From positions 3,768,384 to 3,832,383 of the forward strand of contig JAKJHU010000038.1 of the NCBI GenBank assembly GCA_022316685.1: a DNA stretch of 64,000 bases, read 5' to 3'. The position numbers were made by a program, and so were the translations under genes. The DNA comes from Progne subis subis. Its lineage: Eukaryota; Chordata; Aves; Passeriformes; Hirundinidae. Shown here piece after piece: positions 47,261 through 61,100 of this stretch. The notes under the pieces were generated by a model. It was not told the origin of the DNA. It searched no databases and saw only the letters and a program-made list of their open reading frames with translations. Within the stretch, counting starts at the first letter, position 1, and each line of letters opens with the position of its first letter.

Positions 47261-50200
47261 GAATTCGGAGGAAGAGTCGTAGGTACCATGCAGGGGGAGA
47301 AATACGGTCTCAGGGTCTCACCCTTGTGAGACAGGGGAAGGGCAGCCGCTTGGCGCGGCTGAATTTGGGTGTCGCGTGAGGAGCGGAGCGTGAGGGCTCC
47401 GTCTGCAGCCGTGCCCATCACGTCCTGCCGTGCCCGCTGCTGTCGCTGCCATAGCGGGTGGCTTGGCTGGCCCATGGCTCGCAGGGGGCCCCAGGAGAGG
47501 ACCCTGCGAGAGGCAGACGCCTCCCGTTCCCCTCTCGCAGCCTTCCAGCTCTCTGGCCGGCTGGCATCCCTCCCTCTCTGCGGGCCAGCGGCACCCCCGG
47601 CAGCGCTGCTCTTCATGCAGGAGCCGTTTCACACGTGTCACAACTTTTTGTTGCTCTTTCTTTTTGCCCGTTTAAATATGTCGCTTCCAACTAGGGACAG
47701 GGACCAGGGCTTAGCAGTGCACATTGTGTCAATTTCTTGTAACAACTGAAGAGAGGATACCGGACTGTTCTGTTCAGTGCAATTTCACCTGTACTGTGCT
47801 GATAGCAGAGAACATTAAAATTTCAGAAGAGAATGACAGTGTTGCTTCTGTTGCTGAAATCAGTAGTGAAATAAAAATGTAGCACAGGTTTAGATAAGAA
47901 ACAACTGAGGGAGAATGTTGCTTATGAAACTATGTGATATGAAGGAGCTAGGAAATAGTGGTTAGTTTGCCTGTGATGAGACAGAAGTTTTGGGGACACC
48001 AAGTGGAAATAGTGAATGGTGGATTAAGAACAAATTAAAATACCTGTCTCTTCTTAGGATGCATAATTAAAACATGGCATTCAATGACACACGATATTGT
48101 AAATGCAAAGACTTATACCCAGTTGCAAAAAAGGGAAAAATGATGCAGCAGTCCACTGAGAAGTGTGATGCACCAGGAGCACAACCACTTTGGGAAATCC
48201 AAAATTCACAAACTGAGGAAAGCTGGGACAGGAAAGTTATTTGCTAACTAGTTATTTCTTATGTTCTTGTGCTCTTCCCTAGGTACCTTCTATGGTCATC
48301 ACTCAGAAATACGTTACCATGCTATACTGGCCTTTGATCTGAGACAGTGTTATCCTTCTTATGTTAGTGCTGCTTAAGGATTAAAGGTTCTACTTAAATG
48401 TTCGGCCCTACTGGAGGCAGGCAATCTTATGCCTGTCAGTGTATGTGTCTACCTACAGATGACTTCAATTTTTCAGTAATTTAATTTTTTTTCCCCCATA
48501 GATATTAGAGTCAAGCATCTGAGTTTGTGCTACCTGCTATATATGTTAAATAAACTTCTGCATCCACAAAATAGTGGTTTTACCTTCATACTTAGTACAC
48601 TGAACACAGGCTAGCATTTTATTCATTAAGTGCTTGTTCCTGTCTTGAATTTTGCAACTCGGGTAAAATACAGTCTTTGAAATTAATAATTCTAAAATGT
48701 TCTCTGGCAGCACAGTGGTGATCTAGGGAGAGGATTACTGCATGATTATTAAAAAGTTATTTTATGAAGATAAAAACGTTAATTTTTGAAGCTATTGGCT
48801 ACGTACCGTGCTTTGAACTTTGGTTCTTTGCCACAGAAACTTTCTGGGACTAGCTGATTTTATAGTGTCATTAACTATTCATAATTAACTAAACCATTGA
48901 ATGACACAGAAATATTTAAAATACTGGATAAAAGAGTATGTTAAGATGTTGGCATGCTTTACTAGTAAATCCCAAAATTAATTTAATTTCTGTGATTCAG
49001 GAATGTTTTTTACTGACAAATTGTATTAGCCAAAATATTTTCAAAAATACTTGATTCACATTTCTGCCTTTGAAACATGACTAAGAATGTCTTTGTTTAG
49101 CAGCCTACCTCTGAGTTTGTATATATTTCTGTCCTTCCACTTACTATTTTTCAGGGAATTAGAGAAGATTATAGGTCGGACTTATACAGGAATTAGCTGC
49201 TTAATACCCCTTTGATTTCTAACTGAAAAAAAAAATGGGATTTATTTCTCAAAATACCTCTACAAATCTGAGTCTGTGACAACTTTTGAAAATCTTTTGT
49301 AGACTATGTGCAAAATCCTTGTTCTCACCTTTTTTTCCTCATGCATAATGTTTTCCTTGTCTTCCCAAAATAGGTAGAAACAGATGACCAAACTGCCCTC
49401 CTTAGTAAGCCCAAGAATAAAGGAGGAAACAGTGATCTGGCATCAGCTGGGTTTAATATTATTAATTCAATCATAGGATCAGGCATTATAGGTAAGTCTT
49501 CTTTTCTTCACTATTCTGTATTCAGCCTTATTTATTCATGCTTGACTATCCAGCTTGGAAAATAACACTGTCTCCTTACTTTCTGCTGCTGTTTTTGAAG
49601 ATTGTTCTCTGTATTTATCTGCTTACTTAGCAAAAATGCAGAGGTGTCAGTTGAGACCACACCTCAGTGATAAATACCCCAAAGTCTCTTGGCCATAATG
49701 ATCAAATGTTGGGTACGTGCTGACTGAATTTCATACTTAAGCAACACTTTGTCCACTGAGAATTATCTTTTTGAGGTTCTTAAGCATGCTGGTCCAATTT
49801 GGGAGATTACTAGCATCTTTTAAAATCTGAATTTTTCTTTACTTTGATTCTCACAAATAAACATTTGGAAAGAGTCTTCTAGAATCTCTCCTTTTCTGCT
49901 TTGCAGGATTGCCATATTCGATGAAGGAAGCTGGTTTTCCTCTAGGAGTACTGCTTTTGTTTGTGGTTGCCTATATTACAGGTACTCTAAAGGCCGTTTC
50001 TGTTGTAAAGATAAAATTAGTCCTATGATATTTTAGCTGTTCTTGAGCTTAATTATGCCTTAAACAAGTATACCCATAACAATAAAAATGACTGATTTTT
50101 TCCTTACCTCACTAATCCTTTGAGCAGATTAGGAAAAGTAGAGAATTACACTGTACAACACATGAAGCTGCTTTTTGACTGCATTTATTTTTATAAAACC

Positions 50201-52067
50201 TTAGTTCCTTAGTCGAGGTAACATTTGAAAGGAATGTTCTTATTTGTGCATTCATAATCACCTGTTTGAGTCCACTGTTTTTATCCTAATTAAGAGACTG
50301 AATCTTGAGTGGGTTGTATATGACTTTAAAAACAGCAGAATGAAAACCTTTGATTGTACAATGATTTTAAGTATTTTTGTTCCATTATGAGCCTATAGCT
50401 CCTAGGTTTGGTGGGTTGAAAGATTTTGTGATGTTTCTCATCCCTGCTCTTCCTAGTGCCACTGCTTTTCTTCTTAAAGACTTTCCCCCCCCCCCCCCCC
50501 CCCCCCCCCAAGAGGAGTGAAAGAAGGTGAAAAGTAATCAAATGCAAGTTGGCTTATATTGTCTTTAACACTAATTTTATTTTTTAACAGATTACTCTAT
50601 TATATTACTGATCAAAGGAGGAAATCTGTCCAGTACCAAAACCTATCAAGAGCTGGTCAAAAAGACATATGGTCTTGTAGGTTATCTAATCCTTTCAACT
50701 CTCCAGTTCTTATATCCATTTATTGGTAAGATCACATAAAATATAAATGTTTAAGTTTTATAAGTAATAAGGTTTCTTACATTACTTCATTGTTTTACTG
50801 ATTGAATATTAAGAACTATATAAAGAATGTACTGTATATGCTTCTTTGCTATTTAAAAAATAAATTTATGTTGTGGGTTCTGAAGAATGATTGAGGAGTA
50901 ATGCAATGAATTGAAGGATCAGAATAATAGAAATGGACTAAAATGTAATAGCAGAGAAATTGGTGATCACATGTATAAAAATTAATGACAAAAGTAGCTA
51001 GAAAAATAGCAAAGGAGATTCTGTTCTAGGCTGAGTAGCAGAGCACAAAGTTGATGTATCTGAAACAAAAGGAAAATATGAATTTAGGAATATGCTGAAT
51101 TAGTATTTTTTCAGAGATGCAATGTTACTGTAATTGAGGAAGCCACTTAAGGTCTTGCTAGATTATGTGCTGTCATTGCTCTTCGAAAGCATTACTTCAG
51201 CCTCATACACAACGTTTTGTACATATGTATACACATGTGCACAAATTTAGGCACCCTTAGCGTAGTGTCAGATAAGAATGAAATATGAGTGGTTAAGGCC
51301 ACAGCACTTATTAATGAGAGGGAGGAATCAAAGTCCATATCTGATATCTTAATCTATTTTCTCCTTCTTTTTTTCTGGTTTAAAGAGTTTACTAGCTTTT
51401 TGCATGAGCTAGGAAGTGTTTTGCATTTCATTGCAGAACTGATTATTAGAAGATTTACTAAATAGAAACCAGCATTTGAAAATAAACTGACAAAGAATTG
51501 CTATTTGAAACAAACAGTTTTAGAAAGTAGTTTTTATCCTCTTCTGAAGTAAGTTTATATGGCCACTCGGCACAATGGCCATGCCTATCAGGCTGCATTA
51601 TTGCTTAGGTTGTACCTGCTATAAAAAAAGGAAGTGTTAAATAATTATTTTTTTAAACCTGAAACTTACAATTTGTTGCTACTAGCTAGAATTCATATTA
51701 GAGGGATAGTGGCATGTAATTCTGAAGTTTACAAAATATGTATTCAGTGTTAATCAAATATTTTGGATATGACTTCTACTAACAAAAAACATATTTTCTT
51801 TAAGCTATGATCAGTTACAACATAATAACAGGAGACACTTTGACTAAAGTTTTTCAGAGAATTCCTGGAGGTAAGATGCATTTAAAAATTTTAAGAATGT
51901 GAGTTTATGTATTGGAGAAAAACTTAGCATAATTTTTTTGGAATTACCTGTAATTTAATTTCTAAATTACTCTTAAGTTTAGTTCAAATTAAGAATTTGA
52001 AACATGTCAATGAGAGGGACTTTTTGAGTTTGTCGGTTTGGTGGTGTGTTGTGGGTTTTTTTTTTTT

Positions 52068-52107
<40 letters not shown>

Positions 52108-55100
52108 TTTTGTTTTGTTTTTTTTTGTTTTTTGTTTTTTTTTTGGGGGGGGGTTGGGTTTTTTGGTTTTTTTTTTTTCTTTAATAAGCCTTTCCCAATA
52201 AAAACTATGAATCCTAGTCCTTGGCTATCAGTGGACTCAGTGTCAGTGAAGAGACCAGATGCTTCAGTGAAATACTATGCAAATAGAAGTGAGTCTTCCA
52301 CAGTTGTGTATTTACAAGATTATTGGGTTTTGTAATTTTTTTTTTAGATGTTTCCTATAATAATAATTTAAACAGTGAAACTGTATTTCATCTAGTAAAT
52401 AATTCTGGATAAGTTACAAATTATATAATGAATTATATAATGCTTTTTAACTCATGCCCCCATGTTTTCCTTCCTGTGCTCTAAGTTTTCACAACAGCAT
52501 GAGTGGAGCAATATGTGCATGTGTTTGGTATCTACTTTAGCACAAAAGCAGCTAAGTTAAAACATTCTTCACTGGGAAATAAAACTGAGAGAAAGCATGT
52601 CTATAATGAAGTGGAAATGAGTATTTGTATGAAATGTTTCATTTCCACAGGAGAGATGTGATTTTCAGCAGGTGGAACCTGAAAGGTGTGGATGTAATTT
52701 TAATTGTCGTACTCTATTGTTCTGTGAATACCTGATCAAATTGATAGTGACAGTGAATATCTAATAATTTATATATAATATTACTTCTGTAATAGGGGGA
52801 ATCCCCAGCATGGCAAATCTTATTACCTATCTGGTAGAATACCTGCCTGGAAAGAGGTGGGAAAACATTATGATCACCCAGAGAAAAACGGAAACATAAC
52901 ACTGAATTTCCCATGTCAATTGCTAGTCACTTTCCAGCCATAATTATTCATCAAGTGTTCACTCAAGCCAGTGATTTATGGTGGCTTCACTGAAACTTGG
53001 AGATGTTTTAAGTTGTCTTTGGCTTGAAAAACCCCACCAGTTATGCAAACAAAGCCCACTGATTGAATGGAATATTATAGCAACATTGTTGCCTTCACAT
53101 GGTAATCTGCTTTGCAAGTAGAAGCTGGCTGATGGCAAGAAAGGAGGTGCTCAAAAGAAACCTCAAAATTAACTTATTTTAGGCCATTTCTTAGAGAACA
53201 ATGCTATTTTAAACAGGACAGTAATTGATGTCAACCTAGAGTATCAAAACATTCTCATCGAAATGGCAGGAGGAAGTAGAATTTTTTACTTGCAGTCTCC
53301 CAGCATTGACCCAGACAAGATGAAAGACATTAATACCAATCTACATATAGGAATCCAGACTTTGCAATTTTGATTTAATATATCCCATATGTTATGCATT
53401 TGGTTTGAATTTACAGAATTCTTGTGTCTATGCCCATGCTGTGCATGGCTTCCTCAGTGTTAGTTAATGCCTAGTTTTCACTGTTACTTAGCCTAAGTAA
53501 AGTGAATAGTAACTTGATCACCAACAGTTTTTTACTTCTAACCCTTCAAATATAGCTAATCTTTTCCTCAAGTTAGTCTCTTAAAGAAATAAATTATTTT
53601 CTTTTTTGCTTTAGTTGGGCTGGATAACGTGCTTATCGACCGTCACTTCATAATTCTTCTTACCACCATCATCTTTACCTTACCTATATCTTTATATCGA
53701 GACATAGCAAAATTGGGAAAGGTAAATCATAACAGCAGTTGATTTTTGATCTGTTGTTCTGTATGACATTGAAAATAAGTGCTAGTCATAACTTTGTGTA
53801 AAAAGTTAAATGCATTGTGCTGCTCAAAGGACAACCTTTCAGCAGCTTACTGACTGAAGTCATGTTTTTACCTTTACAGATATCTCTTCTTTCTCTGATT
53901 CTAACCATTGTCATCCTGATTATTGTGATGGTGAGAACAGTAACCTTCAGTCCACAAGTGTGAGTATTCTTACACTTGCCACAAAGTGCACCTTTGTTCA
54001 TATCTAATCTGTTATTTCACTATTGCATTTACCTGCGTAGTTGTGGAACAACTGCTTTGGAACAGACAGGTAATTGAAAAATCTCTATCAACAGTAATAA
54101 AAAATGAATAGCTAAATAGACTTCATCCTTTTCAGTTTTTTCTTCTATTGGGTATAAGCAAATCTAGAGAAAGTCTCAAAACCCCCAGAGATAAATGAGA
54201 AATTATGGATGACTAGTAGCAGGTGGGTCCTGAATCAGCATGTGAGATTGTCATTTGAGATTTTTTTTTCCATAATTGTCAGACTGCCTATATTCACAAT
54301 CTTAAAATAGCTACTATCTTAGCAATATTTCTTTTTCTGATGAGATAAATATAATAATTTCATAATAAAAATAAAATACAAATACTGAGATTTTTTAAAA
54401 ATAACACAATAATAATATATTTATTTATATATATATAATTATTATATATAAAATATTATTATAATATATATTATAATTATATATAATATAATATATTATT
54501 ATTAATAATAAACAATAATAAAATATTTTGTCATTTCAGAAAACAACTATATAGTATGAAAAACTCTTACAACACTCATATTCTGAAAGTAGTATTTAAC
54601 ATTGGACTTTGGAGTGTTGCCAACAATTTAGTACACATAAGTATGTGTTGTGATTTTATGTATTTTTATGATTATATTGCAAGAATGTGTTATGAATTTA
54701 TTATTTTTCCTTAAAGGCTTAGAAGGGCTGTCTTTTTCTCTCATCCTTTAAATGTATTGATGTATTAATAAAGGTAGCAAATTCTGTTTCTGAATGCTTT
54801 TTTATTTATTGGAAGAGGTTCATATGGTACTTCTTATGTTTCCCTAAGTGGATTCTTCCACCAGGATTGTTTCATCAATGTTAGGCACAATTGTTCATTT
54901 GTGTTACTGCTGTGATACATGGGTTAATTGCAGGGTATTCGGGTTTAATAGTAGGAAGATACCAAGAATAGCAGTTTCTTAAGTTGTACCAGATGATGTT
55001 GTCTATCATCCACAAAATCTCTCTCTCAGAACAGTGTGGAACTTCCCTCCGCACCATATTTATGGAGCAGCATGTTTTTCTCACACAGTGTCAAAGGGGT

Positions 55101-58100
55101 ATTTTAAAGTTTAATCTCAAAACTCCCTGTTAAAAAAGGAAGACTCTCTATATAATACTTACTGATAACCTTGTTACTATGGTAACATTTCTTCTCCACA
55201 GTTGTGATGCACTGAAAAATATGGAATGCATGGTTTTATTTTTTCTTACAGTACCTGCTGTTTGGCTTTTGGGTGATCCTTGAGGTTTTACTTCTTCATT
55301 CTTTAGAGACTTCCATTTCTGCCTTTATACTTCTTGTTTTCAAAAGTATGTCTAGTAAGTTGATAAACAGTTGGCAATTTTTTCCCCTCACCAACTTTCT
55401 GTTAATGTCTATTTTTACTCTCTTTGCTATTTTTATTTTACAGTTAGACATAGCCATATACATTAGTTGTTAAAACTCTCTTCTATTTTGTTAGCTGTTT
55501 AATGGTAAGACTTTTTTTTTTTTTGCAATGAAAATAAAGAATACTGTTATATTTTAATATGTCTCATCATATTACAAGTGAATTAAGACAATTACTGGGA
55601 TCCTTATTAATATACAATAGAAGTCAGAGTCCCCAAAGAGATTTTTAAAAATCATTATTATGAAAGCACAGTCCTTGTATCTGTCATATAGGAAAAGAAT
55701 TTGAACAATCCTGGATAAAGGCTTGACGCAGACAAGAATAGTTAATCCTTACGATTGTTCTATGGCAGGACTGATTATGTGCCTGACATTGATGACAGGT
55801 GATTGCCAAGAACAAACTAGTCAATTCCATGTTTTCCCATTCCAATCCTTAACCAGCCTTTTCTTATGAATTCTTCCTAAATGTGTATGACTCCCTTTCA
55901 TATTTGGTTACTTCTTGGCCTAAACACTGGATATGGACAGCAAACTTTTTATGCTTTTTCAAGTGCTTGAAAAACACCTGTAAAAAAGATGTAAGTTGTC
56001 CCCCTTTGGGGGTCCTTTTTATGGAGTAAACAAGCACAGTTCCTTTAGGGTTTCTCTTTTTGTCATTTCATGTGCTTTTAACAATGCTTAATGGCTGCCT
56101 TAAGTTTTCTGCAAATTTAAGTGGAATTGTGGTACCCTACTTGCCTGGGATATTCCCTCTGAGGACCGGAGAAGAAAGACAAATGTATCTTAAATGCAAA
56201 GTGTTGTAAGGTCCCTTTCGACTGTATCCCTTGAGAATTGCCATGCCTTTCTTAATGGAAGCTAGTTTGATGTTAGTCTCTTTGGGAAATAGCATGATAT
56301 CATGAATGTGCTTTGGGTTTGCAGTCTAGTAGAACTACCAAGCATGAGGTACTCTGCAGAACTGTTTGCTGGTGAATTTTCCTTTCTTTGTGTCATGGGT
56401 TAGTACAGTTTAGTTTTTTAGTTAGAATGTTGGCATCTAGTTTGACCACTAAAAATGTCAGTTGCAACTTTGGGAGTATTCATATAAAAACCTTTGATCT
56501 CCTGCAGGTCACCCTTTTTTCCCTTTGGCCAGAGAGAGAGAGACAAGTAACATCAAGTTGAGCCCGCTGCTCCAGCCCCCCCCCACTTTTGGGGGGGAGC
56601 TGGCCCGAGGCCTAGCTGGATTCCATAAATTCCCAGGTGGAAACACCAATTAATGTAGTGGTTTCACTCTTTTTCTGTGGGAGACAGACTAAGACCACTA
56701 CACTAAATTTAGCAACCAGAATTTAGCGAACATGAAACCACTACACTTTGATACGCTTCTCATGAAGTTTGGGATTTTTTTGTTTGTTCTCCTGCCTTGT
56801 TCTTTTGAAGCCTTTTTATCCTCTGCATAACTGTAGAATTTGTCATTACAGAATTGAATGCTTCTTTATCAGATTTCTCCATTGATCAACATATTTATGG
56901 TTTTTCTTTTTTTTATTCCATTCTCTAGCATGATTGTGTTAGTTGCACATTTCATGCTTTGCATTAAAGACACTTTTTGCTTCTTGTTCCATCGTTCAAG
57001 TCATTTCTGAATACATTCAAAAGTACTGAATTCAGTCCAGGTTCCACTGGAATCCCATTTCAATACCTTCCCACTTGGATGATTACTTTCCGAGTATTAA
57101 TCAGTTTTCATTTACCTTTAGATTTTTCAAAGTGAATACTTCTTCCCTTTGAGAGGTACAAGATCATTATATGTAAATGATAAAACTTGTTTTGCCTAAA
57201 TCCAATCCATGCTCTGAAATTGAAAATTAAATCTTACTTGGACAAGAAAGCAATAGAGGATATTTTCTGCAATAATCTGAAACTTTCTGCAATGTTTTAG
57301 ACCATGAGAGAAACAATAAGATTATTACTATTTTGGGTTTGGGACAGGTTGCCCAAGGACATTTTAGGAATGTTATTGTTACATTCTCATGAGAGAAACA
57401 AAATGTATTTAAGATGCGGGGTTACTTGGTTTAATTTATTTCCTCTTATGATAAATATAAAACTGAGGTACTTTTTTTTTTTCAGTTTTGATTTTGATTA
57501 CTGTCATCCATATGATTATTGTTAACTGAATGACATAATAAGCCTGCAGGTAGAATCCAGTCTTCTGGATTATTAAGAGTTCATTCTCAGTATTTTAAGA
57601 TGTTGTATAAAGATATGTTTTGACCTGATCTTTTTTCCCATCTGCCTTATGGCTGGGTATTTACTTATTGTGATCAGAAAAAATAGGTTAAGAATTAACT
57701 TGAACTGGAAAGCGCAGCATGTCAATTCTACATGGAATAACTTCATGCTTCAAACCTGAAACTATCATTCCCTGCTGTAAAAAGAAATATTTTATGTAGC
57801 TTATAAAGAGGGATCATTTCAATTTAATTTGGTGTTCTTTAGCAAGAATGTTATGATCCATAATACATTAAATGTCTATGAAAAACTTCAAGAGCATCTG
57901 CTACACATAAAAAGGATATGAGAATTTTTCCACTGGCAGCTGATCACAGGGATAAAACACCAAGGGCTCAGGAAAAAAACTGGAAAGTAAAAATTGGATT
58001 CTTTCCTTCATATAAAAAAATCTAGTAGTAAGCAAAGGTAAACTTTAGTGTGTGATGAAATTAAAAAAAACCAACAACTAAGCTACTTTATATTTACAGA

Positions 58101-61100
58101 ACGGTTAAGTAATTCATTAAGGAATAAAGAAGAGGAGAAGTAGCTGTATCTAAAGTTGGGCTGACAGAACAGCTTTGCCTTGTCTGTTATTTCATAAGAT
58201 GACTTTGATTAGTATAAAATCGAAAGCTAGCATGAGCCCTACTCATTTTCTTTCCATTATATTGATTAAAGTTATATTCAGCATCTATGAACTTTTCAGT
58301 ATCTTTAAACTTTTAAAGTTCAAAAATACCTAGAAAGGTATTTTACCTTAGAATAGAATTAAATTAAAATGTTACAATGATTTCCTAAGTGTTTAAATCA
58401 TTGAATTAAATCTGAATGAATCTGAGATGATTCTGGATTATATTGTTAACTGCTGGTTAATTTGGCGGTTTGGCCCTAATCTTCAATCCAAAACAATGGA
58501 AGTCTTTTGCTCATTACAATATGTAGCTCCCCTGTCAAGTATATGACTTTGTTCCTCTCTAGAAATCACCTTTCTTTTTTTCAAGTCAGTGTTTCCATAC
58601 CCTTCATTAAAGATGTTTTGCTTCTCATGCACTCTTCTGCTGTATCTTTTCTATATAAATGACAGAAAAGATTTTTTTATAGCATCGATCTTAAGATGGG
58701 GCCTATAATTATGCTGCAAGTGTTTTACAAGAAGTACAAGGTAGGCCATCTTAGACTGCCAAACAAGTTTGCCCAACACTTACTCATGATGCTTAGTCTG
58801 TTAGGATGTCTTATCCTTTGCCTGGTTCATTTGTTCTTCTCAATTTCCCCATTCTTATGTAGATAAACATGAATATTTTCAAAACTTTTTAGAACTCATT
58901 AATATGTGTATTATGGTATATTTTCACTTGCATATACTGAAGACTGAGAAGTCTTATTTTCTTACCCTCTAGATCTTCTTCATTGCTAGGCCTCATTGAC
59001 TTCAGTCTGTCTTGCTTTTGTCTTAGTTTCAGCTAAGACTTTTTCCTATATGGGAATTCCCTTAGACTGTCTTTTTACTTAATCTTTTACTATTTTTGTT
59101 CCAAGAACTACAGGTAAATTACATCTCAGGTTTCACTTTGTGTTTCAGCTTCTACTGTTTATGATAGACAGTGCAGCTGTCAGCAAGTGCATTTAGTTCA
59201 ATAATCTATTTCTTCTCTTGCCTTTCATTGTTTCATCTAATACTTCAGCATGAAAAAACTTCCTGTTCACGCAGGCATAGCTTATGCTTTTATACCCTGA
59301 GTGAGAAGCTGTTTTTTTCATTCATGGATTTTCACAGCTAATGCTGTTCTTGTATAAGCAGCAGTTAAAATCTTCCCCTAATAACTCCTAACAAGAATGT
59401 AGGTCAGAACAAAGGTCCCCTCAAAAAAGAAAGAAAAAAAAAAAAACAACCAACAACAAAAACCAAAAAAACAAAACAAACAAAAACCCCCAACAACAAA
59501 AAAACCACCCAAAAACAAAAAACAAGACAAAACAAACCACAAAAAAAAAAAAGCCAACAAAAACAACACAAAAAAAAACCCCACAAAAAAAACCAAAAAA
59601 CAAACCACAAAAAAAACCAAAGCAAAAACATGTTGAACAGTAGCAGCAGGATTGAAAAACCACAAGAAGTTATCCTGTATTCTTGTGATACTCTTTCAGT
59701 GTATGTGTGTATGCATCTACCTGCAGAGATGTATATATTTATATCAATGTGTGAATCTTTTACTTTGATAGATGATATTTCCATTTGCTGCCCTTTGACT
59801 TGTAAGTGATTTTATGTGATTGTTCACTGTATTGCTCTTCCATAACTAACACCTACTGTTTTCTGACACAGTTTTCTCTTTCTGAGAAGTCTTTCTATGA
59901 AGTCTTATTTTATATAGACACTTTTCATGTCACCTGCACACTTTCCCAGGTGTTTTTCATAAGTTGTTTGTGTTCTGCAGACTGAATTTGGGGGTAACTT
60001 ATTATTTATGTGATCACAGCTCTAGAACTGTTGACTCTCAGTTCCAAACACTCAGAAATGAAACTTCTGGCTCTGTGCTTTCGCTGCATGAGATCCCTCT
60101 ATTCCCACAATATGAAAATGTTTTTCAAAGCACATGCAGCAGTATATAAGTTACTGAAGAAAACAGCACATCTGTATCAGCATACATTGTAGAACATTAC
60201 AAGCTGCTGGTAGTGTTCAAATCAGGGATCTGAAATTCTTCCTCTGTTCTGCAGCTAGAATGGAAGGAATTTATCTTCTTAGGCTGCTAAATAAGCAGGA
60301 TTTTATTATTTTGTATTTTTTCCCCCCAAATAGTACTTCTAATCTGATTTGTCATTCATTTGTAAAGCAAAGCAATATCTTGGTCTTTTACATATTGCTA
60401 GTGCATAACCTAACAATGTGCAAGGTAAAAAACAGTTCCTGTGATTTGTTTCTTCTAATTAATTGGCCACTTTATTAAAAATGCTTCAAGTAAAATTAAT
60501 GTGCTTTCTGAATTCCCTTTTTAAATTTGTATTTGTAGGAGCTCATAGTATAGCATTGCTCTGGATGTATGGTTTTCACAGAAATGCTTTTCCAGATAAA
60601 AGCATTATTTCTGTGCTTTAAAAATATTTTGGTTTATAAGGTATTAGATAATCTAACTTAATTATTATACTAGGAAAGAAGCAAAACTGATAAATTCTGC
60701 TGTCAAAGTAAAATATAAAACAAATTTTCACTTTGTATGTTTATTATCAAAGCTGACCTCTAGTGGTTACAGAATGGAACAAATTTAGTGTTAGTTTCCT
60801 TTACACTTTTTATTTTGAAATATTATTATAATTTTTCCAATCAGATATGAATGTTTTCCTGAAAAATATTACATTCAAAATTATTAATATTAATTTTCCA
60901 GACACATCTCTAGGTGCAGTGATTTGAAATCAGTGGCACTATAATATTAAGGGAGCTTATATAAGGAACAACAGCAGCTGTAGGGGATCAGAACTCGAAT
61001 TTCTCAAGACAAGTACCAGATACCTCTATTTAATCTGTAGTACTTTACATCCACTTGCCGAGTCTGCGGCTATTTTAGGAGGGCCATATTCAGCTGCTGA

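Noticed and set aside
46577..47749. Several open frames on both strands around the SLC38A11 promoter
   Set aside because: GC-content effects; only the ATG at 46,985 splices in phase to the transporter exons.
51997..52335. 112-aa Phe-rich frame
   Set aside because: Translation of the T-rich tract in SLC38A11 intron 5.
54538..54600. Possible extra SLC38A11 exon after TTTCAG
   Set aside because: Exons 7 and 8 already join in phase and match the family; the candidate encodes nothing conserved.
59378..59784. Minus-strand frames rich in Phe and Val, looking like a membrane protein
   Set aside because: Translation of an A/C-rich low-complexity tract.
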